A DNA stretch of 64,000 bases from Caulobacteraceae bacterium (GTDB taxonomy: Bacteria > Pseudomonadota > Alphaproteobacteria > Caulobacterales > Caulobacteraceae), in the NCBI GenBank assembly GCA_025352085.1, contig JANXUA010000125.1, positions 19,439-83,438 of the forward strand, written 5' to 3'. Positions 56,410 through 64,000 of the stretch are shown here, piece by piece; positions within the stretch are counted from its first letter, which is position 1; each line of letters opens with the position of its first letter. The translations under genes were made by a program, and so were the position numbers. The notes beneath the pieces were generated by a model, which was not told the origin of the DNA, ran no database searches, and saw only the letters and a list, made by a program, of their open reading frames with translations.

Positions 56410-57462
56410 TTGCACGCGCTAACGCGGAACGCCGTTGCAACAGAGGCTCCCATAACCGTGTCCCGTTTCACCCAGCCTCGCCACGATTGGACCCCGGATG
56501 AGGTCGAGGCCTTGTTCGACCTGCCGTTCACTGAACTGGTGTTCCAGGCCGCCCTGGTCCACCGCCAGTGGTTCGATCCGGCCGAGGTGCAGATCTCGCG
56601 ATTGTTGTCGGTGAAGACCGGCGGCTGTCCGGAAAACTGCGGCTATTGCAGCCAGTCGTCCCACTTCAAGACCGGCGTGAAGGCCACCAAGCTGATGGAG
56701 GTCGAGGCGGTGATCGCCGAAGCCGCCGCGGCCAAGGCCGGCGGCGCGCAGCGGTTCTGCATGGGCGCGGCGTGGCGCGACCTCAAGGACCGCGATCTGC
56801 CGCGCGTGTCGGCGATGATTTCGGGCGTCAAGGCGCTGGGGCTGGAGACCTGCGTCACGCTGGGCATGCTTGAGCCGCATCAGGCCCGCGCGCTCAAGGA
56901 CGCCGGGCTCGACTATTACAACCACAACCTCGACACCGGTCCGGACTATTACGAAACCGTGGTCACCACGCGCACCTACCAGGACCGGCTGGACACCTTG
57001 ACGGCGGTGCGCGACGCGGGGGTTTCGACCTGCTGCGGCGGCATTGTCGGCATGGGCGAGACGCGCCGCGACCGCGCCGGCCTGCTGCACGCCCTGGCGA
57101 CCCTGCCGGCTCATCCCGACAGCCTGCCGATCAACGATCTGATGCCGGTGAAGGGCGCGCCGCTCGGGGACTCGACGCCCCTCGATCCGCTGGAATTTGT
57201 CCGCACCATCGCCGTGGCGCGGATCGTCTGCCCCAAGGCGGTGGTGCGCCTGTCGGCGGGCCGCGACCACATGAGCCGCGAACAACAGGCCCTGTGTTTC
57301 CTGGCTGGCGCCAACTCGATGTTCGTCGGCGGTAAGCTCCTGACCACCAAGAACCCGGAACTGGACGACGATGCGCGCCTGTTCGCCGATCTCGGCCTTA
57401 GGCCTATGGGCGAGGCGGCGGGCGAGTCCCTACCGCTCTTCCTCGAACCGGCTTTGAACTAG
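56410..57462 (+). CDS. bioB: Biotin synthase
   Basis: Radical-SAM enzyme inserting sulfur into dethiobiotin. 350 aa. [4Fe-4S] motif [14 protein letters not shown] (CxxxCxxC); later [43 protein letters not shown] and the [2Fe-2S] Arg in [13 protein letters not shown] 56410 gives the longest form; GTG 56458 ([11 protein letters not shown]) is an equally good start with GAGG upstream. No bioF, bioD or bioA follows, so it is a lone biotin gene here. SAM use links it loosely to ahcY. Confidence 0.94.
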   Translation: MHALTRNAVATEAPITVSRFTQPRHDWTPDEVEALFDLPFTELVFQAALVHRQWFDPAEVQISRLLSVKTGGCPENCGYCSQSSHFKTGVKATKLMEVEAVIAEAAAAKAGGAQRFCMGAAWRDLKDRDLPRVSAMISGVKALGLETCVTLGMLEPHQARALKDAGLDYYNHNLDTGPDYYETVVTTRTYQDRLDTLTAVRDAGVSTCCGGIVGMGETRRDRAGLLHALATLPAHPDSLPINDLMPVKGAPLGDSTPLDPLEFVRTIAVARIVCPKAVVRLSAGRDHMSREQQALCFLAGANSMFVGGKLLTTKNPELDDDARLFADLGLRPMGEAAGESLPLFLEPALN

Positions 57463-57702
57463 CGCCGCCAGGGCGGCCACCGCCGCCTGTTCGTCAGGAC
57501 CGTCGGCGGTGATGTCGATCGTCGATCCGGGCCCGGCGGCCAGCATCATCAGGCCCATGATCGACATGGCGTCGACCGTCTGATCCTCGCGGGTCACCGT
57601 GACCTCGGCGTCGAAGGTTCCGGCCAGCTTGACGAACTTGGCCGACGCCCTGGCGTGCAGCCCACGCTCGTTGACGATTTCGACACTGGCTCGCGCCGTC
57701 AC
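57430..57702 (-). CDS. ptsH: HPr phosphocarrier protein
   Basis: 90 aa from GTG 57702 (GTGA overlap with the EIIA gene). Active His in [18 protein letters not shown] and the regulatory Ser in [15 protein letters not shown], the site that HprK phosphorylates. In alphaproteobacteria this phosphorelay has no sugar permease and is regulatory. Its 3' end overlaps the convergent bioB by 33 bp. Confidence 0.95.
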   Translation of the reverse strand: MTARASVEIVNERGLHARASAKFVKLAGTFDAEVTVTREDQTVDAMSIMGLMMLAAGPGSTIDITADGPDEQAAVAALAALVQSRFEEER

Positions 57703-58103
57703 TTCTCGCCCGCCAGGACGTAGGACGCGACGGAGATATATTTGCGTCCGGCCTCCTGGGCGTAGTGGACACAGGTCTCCAGCGGCTCGCGCACCCGCAC
57801 GCCGGCCAGCTTGATCAACATGGGCAGGTTGAGGCCGGCGATGACCTCGGCCTTGGTCTGTTCCATCACCGATATGGCGAGATTCGATGGCGTGCCGCCG
57901 AACATGTCGGTGAGCAATATGACGCCCTGACCGGAATCCACGGTCTGGCAGGCCTTCAAAATGTCGCGCCGGCGACGCTCCATGTCGTCGTCCGGCCCGA
58001 TACAGATCGCCGCCACCGCCGTTTGCGGCCCGACAACATGCTCCATGGCGTGAACGAATTCCTCGGCCAGCCGCCCATGGGTCACGATCACGAGCCCGAT
58101 CAT
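57699..58103 (-). CDS. PTS EIIA component, mannose-type
   Basis: 134 aa. MIGLVIVTHGRLAEEFVHAMEHVVG has the phosphorylated His (THG) of EIIA-Man; ILLTDMFGGTPSNLAISVM is the conserved loop. Phosphate comes from HPr. No IIB/IIC partner is encoded, as in the regulatory PTS of rhizobia and Caulobacter. Lies between hprK (24-bp gap) and ptsH. Confidence 0.95.
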   Translation of the reverse strand: MIGLVIVTHGRLAEEFVHAMEHVVGPQTAVAAICIGPDDDMERRRRDILKACQTVDSGQGVILLTDMFGGTPSNLAISVMEQTKAEVIAGLNLPMLIKLAGVRVREPLETCVHYAQEAGRKYISVASYVLAGEK

Positions 58104-58127
58104 GCCAGATGCCTCAACGGCGAAACC

Positions 58128-58613
58128 TCATACCCCACCACGCCCGGAATTTGGCGCGAAGGGGGCGTCATACTCTTGTTGGCGGTGCGCTCCAAGATGT
58201 TCCATCGCGCGAATAAGCTTGTCCGGCGCGGATGTGTCAAACGGCCACAGATCGACAACCGGGAGGCGAACGCCAGCGACGGTTTCAAAGGTTGGGTCGG
58301 GTAGCCGCCGCATTGCGTCCGGGCGGTCCAGGCACCGCGCCAGAAGGACAATCGGGGTCATCGGCAGGGCCGGTTCGCTGACGATCCCGACGCCGCGCAC
58401 CTCCAACAAGCCGTTCAGGGTCGTCGGCGCCTTGCCGTAGAGGCCGCCCTTCGAGACGAACACCAGCGTGCGGTCATCGGCGACCAGGCGAAAGCCGGAC
58501 CCGATCGCTCGGAGGGCGAGATCGCTCTTGCCCGATCCAGACGGCCCTTCGATCAGCACGCCGCGCCAGAGTCCGCGGTCGATCCTCGCGATCAGGCCGG
58601 CGTGGCGGATCAT
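58128..58613 (-). CDS. hprK: HPr kinase/phosphorylase, short alphaproteobacterial form
   Basis: 161 aa, only the catalytic domain of the ~310-aa Gram-positive enzyme. P-loop RGVLIEGPSGSGKSDLALRAI, RLVADDRTLVFVSKGG, and LLEVRGVGIVS (the HPrK signature). It phosphorylates Ser of HPr. ATG 58613 overlaps the chvG stop (ATGA), and chvG-chvI lie directly upstream, the standard order in this class. Confidence 0.95.
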   Translation of the reverse strand: MIRHAGLIARIDRGLWRGVLIEGPSGSGKSDLALRAIGSGFRLVADDRTLVFVSKGGLYGKAPTTLNGLLEVRGVGIVSEPALPMTPIVLLARCLDRPDAMRRLPDPTFETVAGVRLPVVDLWPFDTSAPDKLIRAMEHLGAHRQQEYDAPFAPNSGRGGV

Positions 58614-60280
58614 GCGCGGGGAAGGGTGATGACGAAGCGGGCCCCGACCACCTGGCCTTCGACCTGGCGATTTTCCGCCCAGATGGAACCCGAATGGGTC
58701 TCGATGATCTGGCGGGCGATGGCCAGGCCTAGGCCGGAATTGCCGCCGAAGGCCGCGCCCTTGGGCCTGTAGGTGTAGAAGCGCTCGAACACCGTTTCCA
58801 GATTGTCCGGCGGCATGCCCGGCCCGTCATCCTCAACGCTGATTCGCACTTCCCCCCGGTCGGCGGCGAGCGCCACGCGCACTTCGCCGCCCGGCTGGCT
58901 GAAGGAGCGGGCGTTGTCGATCAAATTGCGGATCACCTGGCTGAGGGGTCCCTCGAGGCCGGAAACGTGGATCGCCCGCCCGGGCGGCGGCGCGATGAAG
59001 GTCACGCCAGGTTGCCCGGCCTTGAGGGTCGCCTGATACAGCCGGCAGATATCGCCGATCAGGCGCACGGCGTCCAAAGGCGTCAGCGTATCGCGGGCGA
59101 GCTCGGCGTCGAGCCGCGAGGCGTTGGAAATGTCGGTGATCAGCCGCTCCATCCGACCGACGTCCTGTTGCAGGATGTCGGCCAGGCGGCCCCGCTGCGT
59201 CTCGGTCTTGACCAGGCTGAGGGTCTCGACCGCCGAGCGGATCGAGGTCATCGGATTGCGAAGTTCATGCGCGACGTCGGCGGCGAACCGCTCGATCGCC
59301 TCCATGCGATTGGAAAGGGCGCCGGTCATCGCCTCCAGCGATCGCGTCAGATCGCCCAGTTCATCGTCGCGCCCCGCCAGATCGGGCAGGGCGATGGCGC
59401 GCGAGCGCGACAGCCGCACCCGGTCGGCGGCCCGGGCCAGACGCAGCACCGGCACCGCCACCAGCTGGGTGAGCAGGAGCGATGACAGCAGAGTCACGCC
59501 GATGGCGACCAGAATGAACGGAATCAGGGCCCACCGCTCGGCGACGACGTCCTGCTCGACGGCGCCCGATTCGAGAGTGAGAACACCGACGACGGCGCGC
59601 ACCCGGCGGATGGGAATGGACACGGACACCACCTTGCGGCCGTCCTCGTCAAAGCGGGTCAGATCGCCGACGACGACGCCGCTCATGGCCCCGGCGAGTT
59701 CGCGGCGCAGGGCGGTCGCGGCGGCGGCGGCGAATTGCGCCGGGGGCGGACCCTGGCGCTCGCGGATCCCGCTGGCGCCAGGCTCGCGCGGCGGCGGCAG
59801 GGCGTGCGCCTCCACCCGGTCGGCGACGACATAGGAATCGGCCAGCAGCCGGCCTCGGGCGTCGAACAGTCGCGCACGCTGCGAGCGTGGGATGAACAGG
59901 GTCTGCAACACGCTGCTGGCGGTGTCGGGCGCCAGGGCCGGCTCGGGCTCGCCGACCGTGGCGGTCTGGTCGATGACATTGGCGATCAACTGACCTTGCA
60001 GGGTCAGGCTTTCGAGCCGCCCCCTCAGCAGGCTCTGCCGCGAGCCGTTGAGGATCAGGGCGCCGATGATCAGAATGGCCAGCCCCAGAAGGTTGAGGCC
60101 GACGATCAGCCCGCTCAGCCGCGATCCGGGAAACCAGCTTCCGCGACGCTTGCCGCCCGCGCGTGACGCAGACTCATGCGCCGCCGCGCCGCGCGCCGCT
60201 GGGGGGCGGGCGCCGTCGGCGTCGTCTGGCCCCCGACCCGGCGGTGGTTCAGGATTCGCGGTACCGGTATCCGACGCCAT
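58610..60280 (-). CDS. chvG: Sensor histidine kinase ChvG
   Basis: 556 aa from ATG 60280 (inside the end of chvI; the track's 60373 overlaps chvI too far). Two transmembrane helices ([20 protein letters not shown] and [20 protein letters not shown]) enclose a periplasmic sensor, then HAMP, the H-box [21 protein letters not shown]-box [10 protein letters not shown], and G-boxes VEDDGPGMP and [10 protein letters not shown]. ChvG senses acid or cell-envelope stress in related bacteria. A proline-rich N-terminal cytoplasmic extension precedes the first helix. Confidence 0.94.
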   Translation of the reverse strand: MASDTGTANPEPPPGRGPDDADGARPPAARGAAAHESASRAGGKRRGSWFPGSRLSGLIVGLNLLGLAILIIGALILNGSRQSLLRGRLESLTLQGQLIANVIDQTATVGEPEPALAPDTASSVLQTLFIPRSQRARLFDARGRLLADSYVVADRVEAHALPPPREPGASGIRERQGPPPAQFAAAAATALRRELAGAMSGVVVGDLTRFDEDGRKVVSVSIPIRRVRAVVGVLTLESGAVEQDVVAERWALIPFILVAIGVTLLSSLLLTQLVAVPVLRLARAADRVRLSRSRAIALPDLAGRDDELGDLTRSLEAMTGALSNRMEAIERFAADVAHELRNPMTSIRSAVETLSLVKTETQRGRLADILQQDVGRMERLITDISNASRLDAELARDTLTPLDAVRLIGDICRLYQATLKAGQPGVTFIAPPPGRAIHVSGLEGPLSQVIRNLIDNARSFSQPGGEVRVALAADRGEVRISVEDDGPGMPPDNLETVFERFYTYRPKGAAFGGNSGLGLAIARQIIETHSGSIWAENRQVEGQVVGARFVITLPRA

Positions 60281-60962
60281 ACAGGGTTTCGATCGCGTCG
60301 AACTCCGGATCGACGTCCCGGAATTTCTTGCGCATGCGCTTGATGTGACTGTCGATGGTGCGATCGTCGACATAGACCTGATCTTCGTAGGCCGCGTCCA
60401 TCAGATTGTCGCGGCTCTTCACGAAGCCGGGCCGCTGGGCCAGCGCTTGCAGCAGCAGGAATTCGGTCACCGTCAGGCGCACGGGGCGCTCATCCCACAG
60501 ACAGTCGTGGCGGGCCGGATCCATGGTCAGGCGACCGCGCTTGATGGCGCGCGCCTGGATCGCCTCGGCGCTCAGCATGGTGCCCATTTCGTCGGCGTCG
60601 GGATTGGCCCGGCGCAGCACCGCCTTGACCCGCTCAAGCAGCAACCGCTGGCTGAACGGTTTGTGCATATAGTCGTCAGCGCCGAGGTTAAAGCCGAGGA
60701 TTTCGTCGATCTCGTCATCCTTGGAGGTCAGGATGATCACCGGCACGCTGCTGGTCTGGCGCAGCCGGCGCAGCACCTCCATGCCGTCCAGCCGGGGCAT
60801 CTTCACGTCCAAAATGGCCATGTCGGGCGGATCGCTTTCCAGGGCGGCCAGCCCGGCCACGCCATCGTGATAGGCCTTCACCGTATGGCCGTGGCTCTCG
60901 AGCGCCAGAGAGATCGAAGCGACGATGTTTTCGTCGTCATCCACCAGGGTGATATTCGCCAT
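60249..60962 (-). CDS. chvI: Response regulator ChvI
   Basis: OmpR-type regulator, 237 aa from ATG 60962 (AAGGAAG upstream; the track's 60971 is a TTG). Receiver domain with the acidic pair VDDDEN, phospho-Asp [24 protein letters not shown] and the Lys YMHKPF; winged-helix DNA-binding domain with [18 protein letters not shown] and [21 protein letters not shown]...YGVGYRY. Phosphorylated by ChvG, whose gene overlaps its end by 32 bp. Confidence 0.96.
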   Translation of the reverse strand: MANITLVDDDENIVASISLALESHGHTVKAYHDGVAGLAALESDPPDMAILDVKMPRLDGMEVLRRLRQTSSVPVIILTSKDDEIDEILGFNLGADDYMHKPFSQRLLLERVKAVLRRANPDADEMGTMLSAEAIQARAIKRGRLTMDPARHDCLWDERPVRLTVTEFLLLQALAQRPGFVKSRDNLMDAAYEDQVYVDDRTIDSHIKRMRKKFRDVDPEFDAIETLYGVGYRYRES

Positions 60963-61136
60963 AGACTTCAACTTCCTTGAGAGACTCTTTAGCCCCGGTT
61001 AGGATCAAGGTAGCGATCCGTCGTCATTTATTCAATGAAAGGCGCCGATGGCTTCGTTGCGGCGCCAGAGCATGATGCGGTTGCACGGAACAGCCGCGAA
61101 CGCTGAATCAGGCTCTACACTTTTTGATTCTAGAGC

Positions 61137-61925
61137 TCACATGGCGGAGATGCCGCCATCGAGCTTCATCTCCGCGCCGGTCATGAACTTACTCTCGTCG
61201 CTGGCGAGATACAGTACGGCGTTGGCGATGTCGGCTGGCTCGCCGATGTGGCCCAGCGGCACCTGGCGACCGAGCTTGGCCTCCGCCTCGTCTTTGCCGA
61301 ACCGCTGGCGCAGGGGGTCGAGGATCGGCGTGTCGATATAGGTCGGATGGATGGAATTGGAGCGCACATCGACGCCTTGCTTGGCGCAATGCAAGGCGAT
61401 CCCCTTGGACAGCAGCCAGACCGCCGCCTTGGAAGCGTTGTAGACCGGGGTGTTGTGCGCGGCGATCAGCCCGGCGATGGAGGATATGTTGACGATCGAT
61501 CCCGGCTGGTTGGCGCGCAGGTATTTCAGGGCGTGCTTGGTTCCCAGAAACACCGAGTCGACATTGACGCTCATCACCAGCTTCCAGTCTTCCAGCGACA
61601 AGGTCTCGATGTCGCCGCCGCGCGAAATGCCGGCGTTGTTGACCAGCACCGAAATGCCGCCCATCGCCGCGTCGGCCGCGTTCAGCGCTTCGATCCAGCC
61701 AGCTTCGCTGGTGACCTCCAGATGGACGGCGAAGGCGTTCCGCGGCCCCCAGCGCGCGTTGATCGCGTCGGCGACGCGCCGCGCCCCCTCGATGTTGATG
61801 TCCGCCAATGTGACCTTGGCGCCTTCCTCGGCGAGACGGCGGGCGGTCGCCGCGCCCAACCCTTGGGCGGCGCCGGTGACGAAAGCCAGCTTGCCGGCGA
61901 CGCGCGTTCCGCGAGCGGCGCTCAT
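61137..61925 (-). CDS. Short-chain dehydrogenase/reductase
   Basis: Classical SDR, 262 aa. Cofactor loop [24 protein letters not shown] and DINIEG (NAD preference, Asp after strand 2), [10 protein letters not shown], and the catalytic SxxxxYxxxK as [23 protein letters not shown]-terminal [13 protein letters not shown]. The substrate is unknown; sterol or cyclohexanol-like alcohols are typical of close relatives. ATGA overlap with phhB. The 174-bp gap to chvI shows nothing more. Confidence 0.92.
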   Translation of the reverse strand: MSAARGTRVAGKLAFVTGAAQGLGAATARRLAEEGAKVTLADINIEGARRVADAINARWGPRNAFAVHLEVTSEAGWIEALNAADAAMGGISVLVNNAGISRGGDIETLSLEDWKLVMSVNVDSVFLGTKHALKYLRANQPGSIVNISSIAGLIAAHNTPVYNASKAAVWLLSKGIALHCAKQGVDVRSNSIHPTYIDTPILDPLRQRFGKDEAEAKLGRQVPLGHIGEPADIANAVLYLASDESKFMTGAEMKLDGGISAM

Positions 61926-62230
61926 GCGGGTTCATCCTTTGGCGTACGGGCGGCGGCGTCCATGATCTGGGCCAGGGTCACATCCAGCTCGGTGACACCG
62001 TCGGCGTCGTGGGTGGCGAGGGTCACTTCGACCCGGTTGTAGACATTAAACCATTCGGGATGGTGATTGAGTTTCTCCGCCGCCAGAGCGACCCGGGTCA
62101 TCCAGCCGAAGGCGCCGTTGAAGTCCTTGAAGGTGAAGGTCTTGGCGATCGCGTCGCGGCCGTCCGCCGCCGACCAGCTGGCGAGCCTGGCCAGCGCCGC
62201 CACCACGCCGATGCGCGCCGGGCGGCTCAC
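61922..62230 (-). CDS. phhB: Pterin-4a-carbinolamine dehydratase
   Basis: 102 aa from GTG 62230. [37 protein letters not shown] is the family signature with the catalytic HHP. It recycles tetrahydrobiopterin after aromatic hydroxylases or acts as a DCoH-like protein; no phenylalanine hydroxylase is in the window. Overlaps HAD (GTGA) and SDR (ATGA), so leuC-HAD-phhB-SDR is one coupled run. Confidence 0.93.
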   Translation of the reverse strand: MSRPARIGVVAALARLASWSAADGRDAIAKTFTFKDFNGAFGWMTRVALAAEKLNHHPEWFNVYNRVEVTLATHDADGVTELDVTLAQIMDAAARTPKDEPA

Positions 62231-62883
62231 GCGGCCACCCTCTCGAGAGCCAGGCCGGTAATCCGGGCCAGATCGGTCAGGGCCTGCGCTTCGCTTATCA
62301 CCTTGATCGCCGTCATGCCGAGCAAAGCCGCCGGTTTGCAGTTGATGCCGAGGTCATCGAGATAGACGCAGGCTTTGGGACTGACGTCCAGGGCCTTGCA
62401 TATCATCTCATAGATGCGTGGATCGGGCTTGCGCACGCCGGCCTTGGAGCTTTCGATCACCACGTCGAAGAGGGCCATGATCTGCGCGCCCTGATCGGCG
62501 CCGGGTTCGGTCGCGGCCATGCCAGGGCCGTGGCCCTGGGCCATGTTGTTGGTGATGCAACCGACCTTGAAGACCGCCTTGCAGGCCTTCAGCGCCTCGA
62601 CCATCGCCGGGCGAAAATCGCCCGACAGCAGGGGGAGGACGTCGGCGCCGCGCACCGCTTGACCCGCCGCCGTGGATTCTTCCAGGAATAAGCCGTCAAA
62701 ACCTGCCGCGTCGATCTTCGCCTGTTCGAACAGCGCCCAGGCGTTCGCGTCGGGGTTGGTCGCGTTAATGGTGCGGATGAAATCCTTCGGCAGACCACGC
62801 GCCAACTCATAGCGATTGAACGCCTCGAACGGCGAGGTCGTAAACACCCCGCCAAAATCCCAGATCACCGCTTCGATGGTCAA
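62227..62883 (-). CDS. HAD-IA hydrolase (ACAD10/epoxide hydrolase N-domain type)
   Basis: 218 aa from TTG 62883 (TTGA overlap with the leuC stop); the track's longer start lies inside leuC in another frame. Nucleophile motif [14 protein letters not shown] (the second Asp of DxD is replaced by Gly, DFGG, as in this subgroup), motif II CITNNMA, motif III Lys in [21 protein letters not shown] and motif [15 protein letters not shown]. It may be a phosphatase for small phosphorylated acids. Confidence 0.88.
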   Translation of the reverse strand: MTIEAVIWDFGGVFTTSPFEAFNRYELARGLPKDFIRTINATNPDANAWALFEQAKIDAAGFDGLFLEESTAAGQAVRGADVLPLLSGDFRPAMVEALKACKAVFKVGCITNNMAQGHGPGMAATEPGADQGAQIMALFDVVIESSKAGVRKPDPRIYEMICKALDVSPKACVYLDDLGINCKPAALLGMTAIKVISEAQALTDLARITGLALERVAA

Positions 62884-64000
62884 AGCATCGTCCTCACGTC
62901 GACGATATGCCCGGCGATGGCCGCTGCGCTGGCCATGGCGGGGCTCATCAGATGGGTGCGGCCGCCGCGACCCTGACGGCCTTCGAAATTGCGGTTGGAT
63001 GTAGAGGCGCAGCGCTCGCCCGGCGCCAGGCGGTCGGGATTCATGCCCAGACACATCGAGCAACCGGGTTCGCGCCAGTCGAATCCGGCGGCGCGGAAGA
63101 TCGCGTCCAGACCCTCGGCCTCAGCCTGGATTTTCACCAAGCCGGAGCCCGGAACAACCATGGCCCGCACGTGCGGCGCGACGGTCTTGCCCCTGGCGAT
63201 GGCGGCGGCGACGCGCAGATCCTCGATCCGGCTGTTGGTGCACGAGCCGATGAACACCCGGTCGATCCTGGCCGCATCGATCCGTTGGCCCGCAGAGAGG
63301 CCCATATAGTCGAGGGCGCGGGCGATCTGCGCGGCCTTGGCTCCGTCGAAGTCGGCCGGATCGGGAACGGCGCCGTCCACCGCGACGACGTCCTCGGGGC
63401 TGGTGCCCCAGGTAACGGTGGGGGCGACGGCGGCGACGTCGATGGCGACCTCGCGGTCGAACCGGGCGTCGGCGTCGCTGACCAGGGTTTTCCAGTAGGC
63501 CAGGGCCATCTCCCCGGCGCCTGCCTTCGGCGCCGCGGGCCGGCCGACCAGATAGTCGAAGGTCGCCTGGTCCGGCGCGACGAGGCCGGCGCGGGCGCCC
63601 GCCTCGATGGTCATATTGCAAAGCGTCATGCGCTCTTCCATCGAAAGCGCGCCGATCGCCTCGCCGGCGTATTCGATGACGTAGCCGGTCCCGCCGCTGG
63701 TGCCGATCTTGCCGATCATCGCCAGGGCGTAGTCCTTGGCCCCGACGCCGGGCGCCGGCGCGCCGGTGAAAGTGACCCGCATGTTTTTCGACTTCATCTG
63801 GCGCAGGGTCTGGGTCGCCAGCACGTGCTCGACCTCCGAGGTGCCGATGCCCTGCGCCAAAGCCCCAAACGCGCCGTGCGTCGAGGTGTGGGAATCGCCG
63901 CAGACAATGGTCATGCCCGGCTGGGTTCGGCCCTGTTCGGGACCGACCACGTGCACAATGCCGTTGCGCACATCGCCCATCGGGAAAAATTCGATGCCAT
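62880..64000 (-). CDS. leuC: 3-isopropylmalate dehydratase large subunit, C-terminal part
   Basis: Partial; the 5' end runs off the window, and the frame is open upstream of the track's ATG ([23 protein letters not shown]). Isomerises isopropylmalate in leucine synthesis with LeuD. [4Fe-4S] ligands are [17 protein letters not shown] and [55 protein letters not shown] is typical. leuD is not visible downstream; a HAD gene follows instead. Confidence 0.97.
   Translation of the reverse strand, partial: GIEFFPMGDVRNGIVHVVGPEQGRTQPGMTIVCGDSHTSTHGAFGALAQGIGTSEVEHVLATQTLRQMKSKNMRVTFTGAPAPGVGAKDYALAMIGKIGTSGGTGYVIEYAGEAIGALSMEERMTLCNMTIEAGARAGLVAPDQATFDYLVGRPAAPKAGAGEMALAYWKTLVSDADARFDREVAIDVAAVAPTVTWGTSPEDVVAVDGAVPDPADFDGAKAAQIARALDYMGLSAGQRIDAARIDRVFIGSCTNSRIEDLRVAAAIARGKTVAPHVRAMVVPGSGLVKIQAEAEGLDAIFRAAGFDWREPGCSMCLGMNPDRLAPGERCASTSNRNFEGRQGRGGRTHLMSPAMASAAAIAGHIVDVRTML

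Overview
This window is a high-GC, gene-dense chromosomal segment from an alphaproteobacterium, most likely Caulobacterales (Caulobacter/Phenylobacterium-like). The pointers are a permuted two-piece tmRNA with the tag ANDNFAQEYAVAA, an alpha-type SspB, a ChvI-ChvG-HprK-EIIA-HPr cluster next to ahcY, a C4-pathway 5-aminolevulinate synthase, and an ilvB leader with attenuator architecture. I saw no prophage, insertion sequence, CRISPR array, rRNA or canonical tRNA. The assignment is inference from gene content, not from a search.

Layout. 1-9 kb: 3' end of metH, a hypothetical exported protein, a fused 5-oxoprolinase (HyuA-HyuB), a small membrane protein, trmB, yceI and an acyl-CoA dehydrogenase. 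9-17 kb: a 79-aa orphan gene behind an AT-rich promoter, a MATE exporter, a serine hydrolase, pgl, a frameshifted membrane-bound AraC-type regulator, a fatty acid hydroxylase, fumC and a CDF metal transporter. 17.5-20.3 kb: a C13 peptidase, a PaaI-type thioesterase, sspB, a 53-aa PEP-CTERM mini-protein and ssrA. 20.3-30.6 kb: ilvBH with its leader, glyA-nrdR-nusB-thiL, hemA, mmsB, an exported methyltransferase and miaA. 30.6-39.7 kb: an orphan modB, a CysG-like siroheme protein, a molybdenum hydroxylase pair, a GNAT, a phosphotransferase, an AmpG-like permease and a TfoX-like protein. 39.7-51.6 kb: hisC-tyrA with a DUF2125 gene, a ChaC-like protein, plsC-ydcF-ftsX-ftsE, a zinc-ribbon protein, a phosphoribosyltransferase, an FAD monooxygenase, lysA, a small lipoprotein and argH. 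51.6-64 kb: a TlpA-like protein, two GNATs, yqgE, a peroxiredoxin, ahcY, bioB, ptsH-EIIA-hprK-chvG-chvI, an SDR, a pterin dehydratase, a HAD hydrolase and the 3' part of leuC.

Themes. The methyl cycle is represented by metH and ahcY, and a 16-bp perfect palindrome lies in the ahcY/bioB gap. Ribosome rescue and tagged-protein degradation (ssrA and sspB) sit within 1 kb of each other. Branched-chain amino acid synthesis is represented by ilvBH and leuC. Most operons are translationally coupled by 1-8 nt overlaps (ATGA, GTGA, TTGA).

Most notable non-standard signals: (i) a dispersed 110-145 bp palindromic element present in six copies, one in frame inside the oxoprolinase gene and one supplying the C-terminus and stop codon of the ChaC-like gene; (ii) three tandem ~75-bp units at the 3' end of the tmRNA coding piece, each repeating part of its last pseudoknot; (iii) a PEP-CTERM mini-protein that is nothing but a signal peptide and a sorting anchor; (iv) a trmB whose conserved N-terminus lies upstream of every ATG/GTG/TTG; (v) an FtsE with degenerate signature and switch motifs.
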